NCBI GenBank assembly: GCA_030019395.1
Contig: JASEES010000004.1
Coordinates: forward strand, 29,715 to 93,714
DNA: 64,000 nt
Source: Methanolinea sp.
GTDB lineage: Archaea; Halobacteriota; Methanomicrobia; Methanomicrobiales; Methanospirillaceae
Direction: 5' to 3'
Made by a program: the position numbers and the translations under genes. The notes beneath the pieces are model-generated. The model had not been told where the DNA came from. It worked only from the letters and a program-made list of their open reading frames with translations, and made no database searches. This document shows positions 45,052-54,906 of the stretch, piece by piece (within the stretch, counting starts at the first letter, position 1; each line of letters opens with the position of its first letter).

Positions 45052-45591
45052 ATGGATCCGTCCCAAGAGGAGGAATTTATTGACTCTGATGAAAAAAAGG
45101 AGCAAGAATCATCCACGAAAGGGGATGGAACCTCCCCTTCCGGGGGACCGGTCCCGGAAGACCTCCAGAAAAAGTACGAGGAACTGAACGATCGGTTCCT
45201 GCGCCTGGCGGCAGATTTCGACAACTACAGGAAGAGAATGGAACGCGAAACCCGGGAGCGGACCAGGTACGCCCTGGAGGCATTCGCAACCGAACTCCTG
45301 GAAGTTGCGGATAACTTCGAGCGGGCTCTTTCGGCCGATCCGGCATCCGCGAAGGAAGGCCTGGAACAGATCCATAAGCTCTTCTGTTCCATCATGGAGA
45401 GGCACGGGGTTGTCCCGATCAAGGCAAAGGGCAGGAAGTTTGATCCCGCGGAGCACGAGGCGATTGCATGTGTTCCGTCGGACGAGGACGAAGGGACGGT
45501 CATAGACGAGGTCTGCTGCGGTTACCGCATGCATGACAGGATCATCAGGGTTGCAAAAGTAGCAGTCGCAAAGAAGAAGGAGTCAGAGTAA
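45052..45591 (+). CDS. grpE: GrpE nucleotide exchange factor
   Basis: Releases ADP from DnaK. The 179-residue protein has an acidic, disordered N-terminus (1-35), a long coiled coil ([21 protein letters not shown]) and the C-terminal beta domain with [18 protein letters not shown] and [16 protein letters not shown]. It is first in a tightly packed grpE-dnaK-dnaJ operon, one base before dnaK. Confidence 0.95.
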   Translation: MDPSQEEEFIDSDEKKEQESSTKGDGTSPSGGPVPEDLQKKYEELNDRFLRLAADFDNYRKRMERETRERTRYALEAFATELLEVADNFERALSADPASAKEGLEQIHKLFCSIMERHGVVPIKAKGRKFDPAEHEAIACVPSDEDEGTVIDEVCCGYRMHDRIIRVAKVAVAKKKESE

Positions 45592-45592
45592 T

Positions 45593-47452
45593 ATGGCAAA
45601 GGAAAAGATACTCGGAATCGACCTGGGGACCACTTTCTCGTGCATGGCCATCATGGAGGCCGGAAAACCGATCGTCATCCCCAACGCAGAAGGACAGCGG
45701 ACGACCCCTTCGGTCGTGGCATTCACGAAGGACGGGGAGAGACTCGTCGGGAGCCTTGCCAAGAGGCAGGCGATTACCAATCCCACGCGGACCATCCAGT
45801 CCATCAAGAGGAAGATGGGGACGAGCGAGAAGGTGAAGATCGACGACAAGAGTTACACTCCCCAGGAAATCTCGGCCATGATCCTGCAGAAGCTCAAGGC
45901 GGATGCAGAGGCCTACCTTGGGGAGAAGATAACGAAGGCGGTCATCACGGTCCCTGCCTATTTCAACGATGCCCAGCGCCAGGCCACGAAGGACGCCGGC
46001 AGGATAGCAGGGCTCGAAGTCATGCGCATCATCAACGAACCCACGGCGAGCGCACTTGCATATGGGATCGACAAGGAGAACGATGCGACCGTGCTGGTCT
46101 ATGACCTCGGCGGTGGAACGTTCGATGTCTCCATCCTGACGCTTGGCGATGGCGTCTTCGAGGTGAAAGCAACTGCCGGGAATAACCACCTCGGCGGGGA
46201 TGACTTCGACAACCGGATCATCGATTACCTTGTCGAGGAATTCCAGAAGAAGGAGGGTATCAACCTGAGGTCGGACCCGGTAGCCATGCAGAGGCTGCGG
46301 GATGCGGCAGAGAACGCAAAGATCGAACTCTCCCAGAAGATGAAAACGAACATCAACCTCCCCTACATCACCACGGGCCCGGACGGCCCCAAGTTCCTGG
46401 ATATTGACCTGACGAGGGCCAAGTTCGAGCAGCTCATAGGCGACCTCGTGGAGTCCACGGTGATCCCCGTCAAGCAGGCATTGAGCGATGCCAAGCTGAC
46501 ACCCGACCAGATCGATCACGTCCTCCTCGTCGGTGGTTCGACGCGGGTGCCCCTTGTCCAGGAGACGGTCAGGAAGATCCTTGGCAAGGAGCCGGACAAG
46601 GGTATTAATCCTGACGAGTGCGTGGCTCTTGGTGCTGCAATCCAGGGAGCAGTTCTCTCGGGAGAGACAAAGGATATTGTCCTCCTCGATGTGACGCCAC
46701 TGACACTCGGTATCGAGACCCTTGGGGGGATTGCCACCAAGCTGATCGAGAGGAACACGACCATTCCGACCCGCAAGAGCCAGATATTCTCGACGGCTGC
46801 CGATGGGCAGACGAGTGTCGAGATCCACGTGGTTCAGGGCGAGAGGGCGCTCGCAAAGGACAATTTCACCCTCGGGAGGTTCACTCTGACCGGCATCCCA
46901 CCCGCTCCCCGCGGAGTTCCCCAGATCGAGGTGACATTCGATATCGATGCAAACGGGATTATCCACGTTTCGGCAAAGGATCTCGGGACAGGAAACGAGC
47001 AGGCAATCACAATCAAGGGCGATAAAAAGCTCTCCGAGGACGAGATCAAGCGGATGGTCGAGGACGCGAGGAAGTTCGAAGAAGAGGACAGGAAGAAGCG
47101 CGAGGAGATCGAGCTCCGTAATGCCGCGGACAATGCCATTTTCACGGCAGAAAAGCTCCTCAAGGACAACGCCGCAACGATTGAGCCTGCTGACAGGGAG
47201 AAAGTCGAGAGCGGAATTGCCGACCTCCGCAAGGCCCTCGGAGGGGATCAGGTCGACGATATAAAGGCAAAGATGGAGAGCCTCACCGAGTCGGTCTACA
47301 ATATCACGACAAAGATTTACCAGAAGGCCCAGGCGGAGCGCCAGGCGCAGGCCGGGGCATCGGGCAACCCCGGCGGTGGAGGACCGGGCGCAAAGGCTGA
47401 ACCAAAGGACGATACCGTTGTTGACGCCGACTTCAAGGTAAAAGACGAGTGA
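45593..47452 (+). CDS. dnaK: Hsp70 chaperone DnaK
   Basis: ATP-dependent folding chaperone, 619 residues. The actin-like ATPase domain begins [19 protein letters not shown], with [35 protein letters not shown] and [14 protein letters not shown]. The peptide-binding domain (about 385-500) and helical lid follow, with a Gly/Ala-rich tail ending [11 protein letters not shown]. DnaK is thought to have reached methanogens from bacteria. Confidence 0.97.
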   Translation: MAKEKILGIDLGTTFSCMAIMEAGKPIVIPNAEGQRTTPSVVAFTKDGERLVGSLAKRQAITNPTRTIQSIKRKMGTSEKVKIDDKSYTPQEISAMILQKLKADAEAYLGEKITKAVITVPAYFNDAQRQATKDAGRIAGLEVMRIINEPTASALAYGIDKENDATVLVYDLGGGTFDVSILTLGDGVFEVKATAGNNHLGGDDFDNRIIDYLVEEFQKKEGINLRSDPVAMQRLRDAAENAKIELSQKMKTNINLPYITTGPDGPKFLDIDLTRAKFEQLIGDLVESTVIPVKQALSDAKLTPDQIDHVLLVGGSTRVPLVQETVRKILGKEPDKGINPDECVALGAAIQGAVLSGETKDIVLLDVTPLTLGIETLGGIATKLIERNTTIPTRKSQIFSTAADGQTSVEIHVVQGERALAKDNFTLGRFTLTGIPPAPRGVPQIEVTFDIDANGIIHVSAKDLGTGNEQAITIKGDKKLSEDEIKRMVEDARKFEEEDRKKREEIELRNAADNAIFTAEKLLKDNAATIEPADREKVESGIADLRKALGGDQVDDIKAKMESLTESVYNITTKIYQKAQAERQAQAGASGNPGGGGPGAKAEPKDDTVVDADFKVKDE

Positions 47453-47457
47453 GCCCC

Positions 47458-48588
47458 ATGGCCGGGGGTGACTACTACGAGATCCTGGGCATCCCCAGGA
47501 ACGCCGACGAGAAGGAGATAAAAAAGGCCTACAGGAACCTCGCCCGGAAGTACCACCCCGATGTCTGCAAGGAACCCGGGGCAGAGGAGAAGTTCAAGCG
47601 GATCAACGAGGCATACAGTGTCCTCTCGGATCCCCAGAAGAGGGCACAGTATGACCACCTCGGCCACGACACGTACACGAGTGCCTCGAAGGGCTCCTAT
47701 ACAGGTGGCGGTGGTTTTCACGGCGGAGGGTTTTCAGCAGACTTCTCCGGTTTCGGAGACATATTTGACTTTTTCGGAGGTGGTTTTTCAGGGTCACGCC
47801 CGATGGGCCCGCAGGCCGGCTCCGATCTCCTGATGAGGATGCAAATCACGCTCGAAGAAGCCGTGTTCGGGGCTGACAGGGAGATCGAGGTCAGCCACAC
47901 GGAAGCGTGCGGCCACTGTAACGGGACCGGAAGCGAGACGAAGAAACTGGTCCCCTGCCCGAGATGCGGGGGTTCCGGCCAGATGCGCCAGATGAGCCAG
48001 ACGGTATTCGGCCAGTTCGTCCGGATGAGCACGTGCACCGAGTGCCGCGGGAGGGGGCGCATTCCCGAGAGGAAATGCTCTGTTTGCAGGGGCACGGGCC
48101 ATACTCAGGTGCACAGGCGGGTGACTGTCCACATCCCGGCCGGTATCGATACCGGCATGCGCCTGCGGATGGAGGGTTTTGGGGAAGCGGGGGATTACGG
48201 TGCTCCGAACGGTGATCTCTTCATCGAGGTCGTCGTCCGCCCGCATCCCCGGTTCAGACGGTCGGGCGACAACCTCGAGACGGATATCGAGGTCAGCCCT
48301 GCCCAGGCGGTCGTCGGTTCGACGGTCGAAGTCGAAACGATTGACAATAAAAAGGTGGAAATGGTCATTCCGCCCGGGATACAGCACAATACGGCCCTGA
48401 AGATCCCCGGGGAAGGGGTCCGTCGCAGGGGTAAACCGGGAGACCTCCTCGTCAGGGTAAAGATCGTCATCCCCCGGCAGCCGAAGGCCGAGGTCAGGAG
48501 CCTGTACGAAAAGATACTCGAGCTGGAGGGTCACAGGCCACCCGATTCAAAGAAGGGCTTCTTCTCGACTTTCATGGGGAAAAAATAA
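47458..48588 (+). CDS. dnaJ: Co-chaperone DnaJ
   Basis: About 376 residues, stimulates DnaK ATPase and delivers clients. The J domain has the catalytic HPD in YHPDVCK; a Gly/Phe-rich linker (about 75-110) follows. Four CxxCxGxG zinc repeats are complete ([32 protein letters not shown]), then the two C-terminal client-binding domains. GTG 47449 overlapping the dnaK stop is an alternative start three codons upstream. Confidence 0.94.
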   Translation: MAGGDYYEILGIPRNADEKEIKKAYRNLARKYHPDVCKEPGAEEKFKRINEAYSVLSDPQKRAQYDHLGHDTYTSASKGSYTGGGGFHGGGFSADFSGFGDIFDFFGGGFSGSRPMGPQAGSDLLMRMQITLEEAVFGADREIEVSHTEACGHCNGTGSETKKLVPCPRCGGSGQMRQMSQTVFGQFVRMSTCTECRGRGRIPERKCSVCRGTGHTQVHRRVTVHIPAGIDTGMRLRMEGFGEAGDYGAPNGDLFIEVVVRPHPRFRRSGDNLETDIEVSPAQAVVGSTVEVETIDNKKVEMVIPPGIQHNTALKIPGEGVRRRGKPGDLLVRVKIVIPRQPKAEVRSLYEKILELEGHRPPDSKKGFFSTFMGKK

Positions 48589-48623
48589 CCCTGTTTTTTC
48601 TCATCCGGAAATAAATACTTTTC

Positions 48624-49628
48624 ATGGATCTCCTCGTGGAACTGGCCGGTGATCATCCCGTTCTCCCCGTCCTTGAACTGGACCTCATCGGCCCGGTACG
48701 CGAGCAGTCGCCACGGGTTGCCGTGGTCGATTGCCGGTTCCCGGAAGACATCCCAAGGCTCGCCCTCACCCACGTGGCAATGGAGTTTCTCGGCTCATGC
48801 CCGGCAAAGAAGGCTGATTTCATTGAGTTGCTCGAAAAACTCTCCTTATCTTCCGAAAAGCCGTTTGCCGGCAGGGTTCACAAGATTCCCGGAACCACGA
48901 TGGATGCCCCCCAGGCCGAACTCGAACGGATTATCGGCTCGAAAGTGAAAGGCAGGGTCAACCTGTCCTGCCCGGAGGAGGAGTATCGTGCTGTTGTGTC
49001 CGGTTCCCGCTGTTACTTGGGACGTGTTATATGGAGGGCTGATCCCGGTCACTTTTCCAGGCGCAGGCCCGGCGACAGGCCTTTTTTTCATCCCGGTGTC
49101 ATGATGCCCCGCATGGTGCGGGCACTCGTCAATATCTCGTGTACAAGGGCGGGGGAATGGATGCTCGATCCCTTCTGCGGGACAGGGGGGATGGTCCTTG
49201 AAGCATCGATGATCGGCATTCGGGCGGTTGGAAGTGACCGTGACCCTTTCATGGCCCGGGGCAGCAGAAAAAACGTCCCCGGAGAGGATATCGTCCTTGC
49301 CGAGGCAGGAATGCTTCCCTTCTCGCGGTCCTCGTTTGACTCTGTGGTCACCGATCTTCCCTACGGGCAATCGGTCTCGATCCATGCACGGGATCTCGCG
49401 GAGCTCATCTCCGGTTCGCTCAAAGAGATAGGGAGGGTGCTGAAACCCGGGCGGAGGGCGGTGATCGTCTGTAACCGGGAAATCAGCGGATTTCCGGCAG
49501 GAGACCTCAAGATCATGACTTTCTGCACGCAGCGTGTCCACAAGAGCCTTACCCGTCACATCCACGTTTTCGTCAGGAAAGGAAGAAGGGACCCGCAAAA
49601 CTCCGGTCAGCATTCAGTAATCATTTAA
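48624..49628 (+). CDS. trmG10: tRNA (guanine10-N2)-dimethyltransferase-like THUMP methyltransferase
   Basis: A 334-residue enzyme: an N-terminal region with a THUMP-like RNA-binding domain (about 40-150) and a C-terminal Rossmann methyltransferase with SAM motif MLDPFCGTGGMVLEA and the amine-methylating motif DLPYG (usual DPPYG). This arrangement fits archaeal TrmG10, which dimethylates G10 of tRNA. Leu replaces the first Pro of the motif. Confidence 0.85.
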   Translation: MDLLVELAGDHPVLPVLELDLIGPVREQSPRVAVVDCRFPEDIPRLALTHVAMEFLGSCPAKKADFIELLEKLSLSSEKPFAGRVHKIPGTTMDAPQAELERIIGSKVKGRVNLSCPEEEYRAVVSGSRCYLGRVIWRADPGHFSRRRPGDRPFFHPGVMMPRMVRALVNISCTRAGEWMLDPFCGTGGMVLEASMIGIRAVGSDRDPFMARGSRKNVPGEDIVLAEAGMLPFSRSSFDSVVTDLPYGQSVSIHARDLAELISGSLKEIGRVLKPGRRAVIVCNREISGFPAGDLKIMTFCTQRVHKSLTRHIHVFVRKGRRDPQNSGQHSVII

Positions 49629-49683
49629 ATGACAGGAGCCATCACATAGATCCTGGATTGACCAGCGGGGCCCGGGAGAAGGA

Positions 49684-50451
49684 ATGGAAACAGTGAGGAA
49701 AGGTTTCGGGAACACGATCGTTTCCTGTTCCAGGACCGAACGCGGTATCAGGGAGAGAAACGAGGACGCATGCGGTATCTTCTCCATTCCGTCCCCGGCA
49801 GGACCCCTGTTCCTGCTCGCCGTTGCAGACGGTCTCGGGGGTCACCCCGCGGGAGAAGTCGCCAGTGCTCTGGCTGTCAGGGCACTTTCCGAGTCCGTTT
49901 CGCTCGGTGCAAAGGCACTTGTCGTGCAGGACGGGTCGTCTCTCCGGCAGCTCCTCGCGACCGGTTTCTCCCATGCAAATGCGCGGGTATGCCAGTACGC
50001 GGAGGAGGACCCTGCCTGCCTGGGTATGGGAACGACACTTGTGGCTGCCCTTCTTTCGGAAAGGGGTGAAGGTGTCTGTGGAAATGTCGGGGACAGCCGG
50101 GCTTACCTGGTGGGCAATACCCTACGCAGGATAACGCGGGACCACTCCGAGGTGCAGGACCTTGTGGAACGGGGCCTCATTCCGGCGGATGCGGCAGAAA
50201 TGCACCCCCTGAAAAACATTGTGACCCGGATCATCGGGAGAAAGGGAGACGAGCCTGACTTTTATCCCGTTTCACTGGATGGTGACTGTCTTCTCCTCTG
50301 TTCCGACGGCCTCCCCGATGGTATCAGCGAAGGGGAGATCCATGCAATCGTCACCACGACCGATTTTTTGGGTCTCTGCGAGGCACTGGTCGCAGCAGCG
50401 CGTGGCAGGAGCAGGGACAATATTACGGTCGTTGCAGCGCGGCGTGCATGA
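49684..50451 (+). CDS. PP2C-family protein serine/threonine phosphatase
   Basis: A 255-residue single-domain metal-dependent phosphatase of the Stp1/PrpC type. Metal-binding residues are visible in RNEDACG, AVADGLGGHPAGE, LCSDGLPDGI and SRDNITVV; MGTTLVAALL and VGDSRAYL are also conserved. No membrane segment. No Hanks-type kinase is in the window, so its substrate is unknown. GGGAGAAGG lies right before the ATG. Confidence 0.92.
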   Translation: METVRKGFGNTIVSCSRTERGIRERNEDACGIFSIPSPAGPLFLLAVADGLGGHPAGEVASALAVRALSESVSLGAKALVVQDGSSLRQLLATGFSHANARVCQYAEEDPACLGMGTTLVAALLSERGEGVCGNVGDSRAYLVGNTLRRITRDHSEVQDLVERGLIPADAAEMHPLKNIVTRIIGRKGDEPDFYPVSLDGDCLLLCSDGLPDGISEGEIHAIVTTTDFLGLCEALVAAARGRSRDNITVVAARRA

Positions 50452-50548
50452 GTCCGCAGGGAAAGGTCGTGCGCGTGCTGCATGACGGAAAAAAAGCCGG
50501 GAATGTGACTGCATGGGGAATAGAATGGCTTTTCCACTCGTTTTTTCC

Positions 50549-50572
50549 GGAATTGACCATGATGTCAATTCC
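50549..50572. repeat. Perfect 9-bp inverted repeat in a convergent intergenic gap
   Basis: GGAATTGAC (50549-50557) and GTCAATTCC (50564-50572) are exact inverted copies around a 6-base spacer, in the 178-bp gap between the PP2C and DUF169 stops. No T-run follows either side, so it is not a standard terminator. Confidence 0.6.
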
Positions 50573-50629
50573 ATTGCCTGTTCCGGGAAAAAGGGGGTAA
50601 GAGGAGTATTTTTTCTCCTGTTCCGGAAC

Positions 50630-51361
50630 TCATTTCTTTGATCCGGGTGCGGCGGTCACGATCCGGACTGCATCGACGATCTCCGGGAGCATCTCGACAG
50701 GAAATCCCATCACCATCTCCCCGTCTTCGATTCCGGAAAACTTCCTCGACCCGTCGCACCCGAGGGAGTAATTTGCCTTGCCCGAGAGAAACGTCTGGGC
50801 ACATGCATCCGCGCACACGGACTGGATTCCGGAGAACTCGGACGTAATCCTTCCCCCGAGCCGGAAGAGCGTGGCCTGTGCAAGCTTGAGCATTGCCCGT
50901 GCCTCGGCTATGACGAGGATGAGATGGGGCGAAAAGTTCGTTTTTTCGAGCGGTGCGTACAGTGTCGCATAGGTCGACCCGGACTCCACGTGGGGTATCC
51001 GGTCGATCGTCCTCTTGCAGGCGGCAGTGCTCTCGAATTTCCCAAGTTTGAAGTAGAACTGTCCGTTTTTCAGGGTCTCGGTGATCTGCCGGAGACCGAG
51101 TGCCCATGCCCCGCCCATGCACTCGTGGTTCTCGACTGTTGCATAGAAGACACGCCCCTCCTTCCGGGCAAGGTTCACCATCTGGCAATGCCGTATTGTT
51201 CCGTCAAGTTTTTCCATACCCGCGGGAATTTCCTCCTTTCCCATGGCAAGCCTGATGGCAACAGGGGAGTTTTTCAGCCCGAGTGATTTGACAAGGACTG
51301 CAGAGGCCTCCCGGTAATCCATCTCTTTCATAATCGTTGCATCCATCCTTCTCACTTCCAT
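50630..51361 (-). CDS. DUF169-family protein
   Basis: A 243-residue soluble protein of the DUF169 family, recognised from SPVAIRLAMGKEEIP near the N-terminus, a central VENHECMGGAWALGL, and C-terminal CADACAQTFLSGKANYSLGCDGSRKFSGI with conserved cysteines. The cysteines suggest a metal or redox role, but function is unknown. An internal ATG five codons in is an alternative start. A GATTTATCTC TATA lies about 35 bases upstream. Confidence 0.88.
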   Translation of the reverse strand: MEVRRMDATIMKEMDYREASAVLVKSLGLKNSPVAIRLAMGKEEIPAGMEKLDGTIRHCQMVNLARKEGRVFYATVENHECMGGAWALGLRQITETLKNGQFYFKLGKFESTAACKRTIDRIPHVESGSTYATLYAPLEKTNFSPHLILVIAEARAMLKLAQATLFRLGGRITSEFSGIQSVCADACAQTFLSGKANYSLGCDGSRKFSGIEDGEMVMGFPVEMLPEIVDAVRIVTAAPGSKK

Positions 51362-51426
51362 CTCTCTTCGTGAGGAGTGCTGGGGCTGATAAGAGATAAA
51401 TCTGCTCTTATGAGTAAGAAAAGACC

Positions 51427-52248
51427 TTAGAGGTGCCTCAACTTGTGATCCACTTTTTTAAAAAAGTTCTTGTGAGCGTCCACGAAGAGAGCGGGCTGTT
51501 CTGCCTGTGTTACCTCCAGCAATTGTTCGTTTCCAAGCTCGATGGTCTTTTGCCCGTCGATGACGAGTGTGGCGGGTTTTGCACTCTCGAGGCCGATCCT
51601 GACGCTCCGATCGTTGCTGATCAGGTGGGGGCGGGAAGAGAGCATGTAGGGTGCAAGGGGGACAAGGAGAAATCCTTCTATCCGCGGGTCGACGATCGGG
51701 CCGCCGGCACTCATCGCGTAAGCCGTGGACCCCGTCGGTGTGCTGACCAGGAGACCGTCAGCCCGGAAGCTCTCGGCCTCGATCCCATCCACGACGATGA
51801 CGAACCTGAGCATCTTTGCAGGGCGGCTCGTTACGATGAGAGCCTCGTTGAGAGCCTCTCCAAGGACGGTTTCCCCGGATTTCAGTGCCACCCTCATCCG
51901 TGGCTCTGTTGGAAACCCGGGCTTTAAGCCCCGGATGAAGGGGATCGCCTCGTCGGGTTCGAGGTCCGCAAGGAACCCTACCTCCCCCCAGTTCACGCCG
52001 ATGACAGGAACCTTGTGGTCCATCTGCTGGATCGTGTGCAGGATGGTCCCGTCACCACCGACGATGATGGCAAGGTCGACGCTCCCGTCGAATGGCCAGA
52101 GATTGTCTGAACGGAGGACGCGAGCCGTTGCAGGTTCGAACGAGACCTCGTGTCCCAGCGACCCGATGGTATCGCCGAGATCCCTTGTAAAAGAAATGGC
52201 CCGCTGGTCATCCACCCGCGAAACAAGTGCAATCCTCATTTCAGACAC
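51427..52248 (-). CDS. nadK: NAD kinase
   Basis: Phosphorylates NAD to NADP. The 273-residue protein has the catalytic GGDGT (64-68), the NE motif in LGEALNEALIV, and TPTGSTAYAMSAGGPIV. It lies 10 bases downstream of the FBPase/IMPase gene on the same strand; fused or adjacent NADK-IMPase pairs occur in other archaea, which supports co-expression. Confidence 0.95.
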   Translation of the reverse strand: MSEMRIALVSRVDDQRAISFTRDLGDTIGSLGHEVSFEPATARVLRSDNLWPFDGSVDLAIIVGGDGTILHTIQQMDHKVPVIGVNWGEVGFLADLEPDEAIPFIRGLKPGFPTEPRMRVALKSGETVLGEALNEALIVTSRPAKMLRFVIVVDGIEAESFRADGLLVSTPTGSTAYAMSAGGPIVDPRIEGFLLVPLAPYMLSSRPHLISNDRSVRIGLESAKPATLVIDGQKTIELGNEQLLEVTQAEQPALFVDAHKNFFKKVDHKLRHL

Positions 52249-52258
52249 CGGATTTCCA

Positions 52259-53035
52259 TTACCTCAAGTATTCGATTACTTTATGATGAAGGACGCCGTT
52301 CGTGGCGACCATGCACCTGCCGATCGTCACCTCGTCCGGGAACCGGATTGGCCGCCCCTCGAGATCACTGACCATCCCTCCCGCTTCGGTACATACCAGC
52401 ATGCCCGCCGCAGCGTCTGTCACCCTCAATGTGCCACGCAGGTCAATAAATCCATCTATCCTCCCGCATCCGATGTAGGAGAGTTCGAGTGCAGAGGCCC
52501 CCAGCAACCGCCAGCGCCGTATCTTCTGCCCGATATGCATGACCCTGCGAGGATCGAACTTTCTCCCGTAGACGCTCATGGCACATTCATCGAGCCGTGA
52601 TATCCGGGACACCGAGATGGGCCTGCCATCGAGAAATGCCCCCTGTCCCCTGATTGCGGTGAAAGTCTCTCCCCCCGCAAGGTCATGGACAAAACCCTTG
52701 AGAACAATTCCATCCTCGGCATACGCAACGGAGAGGGCATAGAAGGGGATTCCTGCCACAGCATTGTATGTCCCGTCGATCGGGTCGAGGAAGATGGTTC
52801 CCTTTTCGCCTCCAAGACTGACCCTGCCTGCTTCTTCGGAGATCAGGGTCCTGCAGAGGGGATGCTTTTCCAGGAACGCAATCACGCAATCCTCTGCAAC
52901 GCGGTCGATCTCCTTGGTCGGTGTCCCGTCAGCCCCGATACAGAGGTTCTTTCCCCCCTTTTCTGTGCCAACGAGCCCGCTGATTGCGCCACGGATATCG
53001 CGGGCAAGGAGATGACATGCCTCCAGGAATTCCAT
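52259..53035 (-). CDS. Fructose-1,6-bisphosphatase/inositol monophosphatase (IMPase family)
   Basis: A 258-residue Mg-dependent phosphatase. Metal ligands are in LISEEAG, FLDPIDGTYNAVAGI and RVTDAAAG. Archaeal members dephosphorylate both fructose 1,6-bisphosphate and inositol phosphates, so it may serve gluconeogenesis or inositol lipid synthesis. Operon with nadK. It shares an AT-rich divergent promoter region with eIF5A. Confidence 0.92.
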   Translation of the reverse strand: MEFLEACHLLARDIRGAISGLVGTEKGGKNLCIGADGTPTKEIDRVAEDCVIAFLEKHPLCRTLISEEAGRVSLGGEKGTIFLDPIDGTYNAVAGIPFYALSVAYAEDGIVLKGFVHDLAGGETFTAIRGQGAFLDGRPISVSRISRLDECAMSVYGRKFDPRRVMHIGQKIRRWRLLGASALELSYIGCGRIDGFIDLRGTLRVTDAAAGMLVCTEAGGMVSDLEGRPIRFPDEVTIGRCMVATNGVLHHKVIEYLR

Positions 53036-53063
53036 TGTGCCAGATCCGACCGTTTCTTTAGGA

Positions 53064-53085
53064 GTATTTATCTGGTGATATAAAG
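53064..53085. promoter_or_regulatory. Divergent promoter elements for FBPase/nadK and eIF5A
   Basis: GATATAAAG at 53077-53085 is placed about 40 bases before the eIF5A ATG. The minus strand reads GATAAATAC at 53064-53072, about 30 bases before the FBPase ATG. Both stand out in the 88-bp gap. Confidence 0.4.
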
Positions 53086-53123
53086 ATACATCTTACTGCA
53101 TTTTTGCGCGAGAGTGAACCCAA

Positions 53124-53507
53124 ATGAAGGAACAGACAGAGATAGGGAAGCTGAAGGAGGGCCGTTACATGGTCATTGACGATGAACCATGCAAGATACT
53201 GGGAATCTCCGTCTCCAAACCCGGCAAGCACGGTGCTGCCAAGGCCCGCATCGATGCCGTTGGTCTTTTCGATGGAGTGAAGAGATCCATCGTCCAGCCG
53301 GTCTCTGCCAAGACATACGTCCCCGTGGTGGAGAGAAAGAGCGGGCAGGTCATCACCATAAGCGGTCAGATCGCGACCCTGATGGACATGAAGGAATTCA
53401 ATAATTTCGAGATCGAGGTTCCCCCGGACAAGATGGACAAGATCGAGGTCGGAAAGGAAGTCCAGTACATCGAGGCCCTCGGGAAACGGAAACTTGACAT
53501 TGAATAA
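53124..53507 (+). CDS. eif5a: Translation factor aIF5A
   Basis: A 127-residue factor that helps ribosomes at difficult peptide bonds. The hypusination site is K35 in SKPGKHGAAKAR; the C-terminal OB-fold follows. It is monocistronic and divergent from the FBPase gene. Confidence 0.97.
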   Translation: MKEQTEIGKLKEGRYMVIDDEPCKILGISVSKPGKHGAAKARIDAVGLFDGVKRSIVQPVSAKTYVPVVERKSGQVITISGQIATLMDMKEFNNFEIEVPPDKMDKIEVGKEVQYIEALGKRKLDIE

Positions 53508-53532
53508 TCAATAGGAAGAAGCTGGATCCTTC

Positions 53533-53538
53533 TTTTTT
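53533..53538 (+). terminator. T6 tract after eIF5A
   Basis: Six T begin 26 bases past the eIF5A stop, within the 87-bp convergent gap. Confidence 0.35.
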
Positions 53539-53594
53539 CTAACCCGGGTGGTAACAGTCCGGCACAGGTTGTTACCGGGATTCCGTGCTTTTCA

Positions 53595-54338
53595 TCAGTA
53601 TTTACCCAGGTATCGTTCCGGGACCTTTACCTCCATTTTATAGGAGTGGATCATGTGCGTGTTGACAACGAAGTAGTATGACCGGGTCGTGGTTCCCTCG
53701 TAAAATTTTTCGATCCAGGGACGCGGGTCGTTTTCCTTGTTCTCTTTCCACAATTTTGCATTCAGGCCTCCCCGAGGCTCGATCTTCCTGACAAGGGAAC
53801 CATCTGCGGCATCCCTCACCTCTATCGAGAAAGAAGGGAATATCTCTGAAGCGAAATAGTCAGCCTGACCGGCCATCTTGGATGAGGTCTCCCCCACGAA
53901 TGTGGTCTCCCATGGGTCGACCGTGTAGTGGAGTTCCCAGTAGGGAAACGGCATTGCCATCGCCTGGGTGATGCCCCCGGCATGGGACTGTATCGTTGCA
54001 TACGTGAGCAGTTTCTCCGGCGGGGCTGACGTGTCGGGAAGGATCGAGAATGAAGGGGTCGGTGAAGGAGTAACCAGGGCAACGTATCCAAGGGTCTGGG
54101 GCTTCCCGCTCCAGGTGGGAGTGGGTGGGGGTGTCTCCGTGGTCGGAGGTGCCGTTGTGACCCTTGTAATGGGCGTTTCGGGAGTGGGTCCCGGCGTTGG
54201 CTCTGCCGGCAGGATGCCCGGAAGAGGGGGGAGGCTTAAGTCAATGGACTGCCCCGTCAGGAGGGGCTTGACGACCCCCGCGAGGATGACCATGCCTGCA
54301 AGTGCCAGCATGAGGATGGCAATGTCCCTCTTCTCCAT
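53595..54338 (-). CDS. Membrane-anchored Pro/Thr-rich extracytoplasmic protein, unknown function
   Basis: A 247-residue protein with one N-terminal membrane helix (about 4-25, RDIAILMLALAGMVILAGVV), a Pro/Thr-rich linker (about 45-100) typical of glycosylated surface proteins, and a beta-rich C-terminal domain (about 105-247). I choose ATG 54338: a TATA at 54361-54368 lies 23-30 bases upstream, which implies a leaderless message, although an in-frame start six codons earlier exists. I do not recognise the domain. Confidence 0.8.
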   Translation of the reverse strand: MEKRDIAILMLALAGMVILAGVVKPLLTGQSIDLSLPPLPGILPAEPTPGPTPETPITRVTTAPPTTETPPPTPTWSGKPQTLGYVALVTPSPTPSFSILPDTSAPPEKLLTYATIQSHAGGITQAMAMPFPYWELHYTVDPWETTFVGETSSKMAGQADYFASEIFPSFSIEVRDAADGSLVRKIEPRGGLNAKLWKENKENDPRPWIEKFYEGTTTRSYYFVVNTHMIHSYKMEVKVPERYLGKY

Positions 54339-54360
54339 ACCCGATCGTTGGTGCACGGGG

Positions 54361-54368
54361 GATATAAG
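54361..54368 (-). promoter_or_regulatory. TATA box at leaderless distance from the Pro/Thr-rich protein
   Basis: The minus strand reads CTTATATC, centred about 26 bases before ATG 54338. Confidence 0.4.
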
Positions 54369-54393
54369 AGAGTCGCCCCCCCCGAAATGAAAT

Positions 54394-54846
54394 CTACCGC
54401 GAATAAAGGGCCATGGTATCCCCGTAGGCGAGGACGTGTCCTCTCATGCCGGCAACGAGGTCCGCTTTCCTGCTGCCGGGAGGAACGGGGACGGGTCCGT
54501 CGAGAGCCCAGACCTTGAACGTGACCCGATGGGTCGTCCCGGGACGGGGGCAGGGGCCCCGGTACCCGATGGTGCCCCAGTCGTTTGTTCCCTGGACTGC
54601 ACTCACAGGGTCCGATACAACCGGGTCACGGGGGATACCGGAAGGAATTATCCCCGTGACGGGAATGTTCCATGCAATCCAGGTCGAAAACGAGCAACAG
54701 GAAGGGATGAAGGGGTTGATTGCCATGAGGGCAAGGAACTGTCCCCTGGGGTTTCCAATCCGGATGAGGGGGGAGAGATCCTCACCGTCGCACGTGTGAA
54801 CCGGTGGGAACTCCAGGAAACCAAGGGATACGTCCAGTTTCTCCAT
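54394..54846 (-). CDS. PEBP-family (YbhB/YbcL, Raf kinase inhibitor-like) protein
   Basis: A 150-residue phosphatidylethanolamine-binding-like protein. Conserved features are CDGEDLSPLIRI (usual CxGxNxSPxL), INPFIPSCCSFSTWIAWNIP in place of the DPDAP...HW region, and the ligand-site GTNDWGTIGYRGPCPRPGTTHRVTFKVWALD. The DPD motif is altered to NPF. Prokaryotic roles are poorly known. Confidence 0.87.
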   Translation of the reverse strand: MEKLDVSLGFLEFPPVHTCDGEDLSPLIRIGNPRGQFLALMAINPFIPSCCSFSTWIAWNIPVTGIIPSGIPRDPVVSDPVSAVQGTNDWGTIGYRGPCPRPGTTHRVTFKVWALDGPVPVPPGSRKADLVAGMRGHVLAYGDTMALYSR

Positions 54847-54906
54847 TGTACCTGCGAGGTTTATCGTTCCGGCTCATCTTGATAGTTATGGAAAGGGAAA
54901 GGGACA

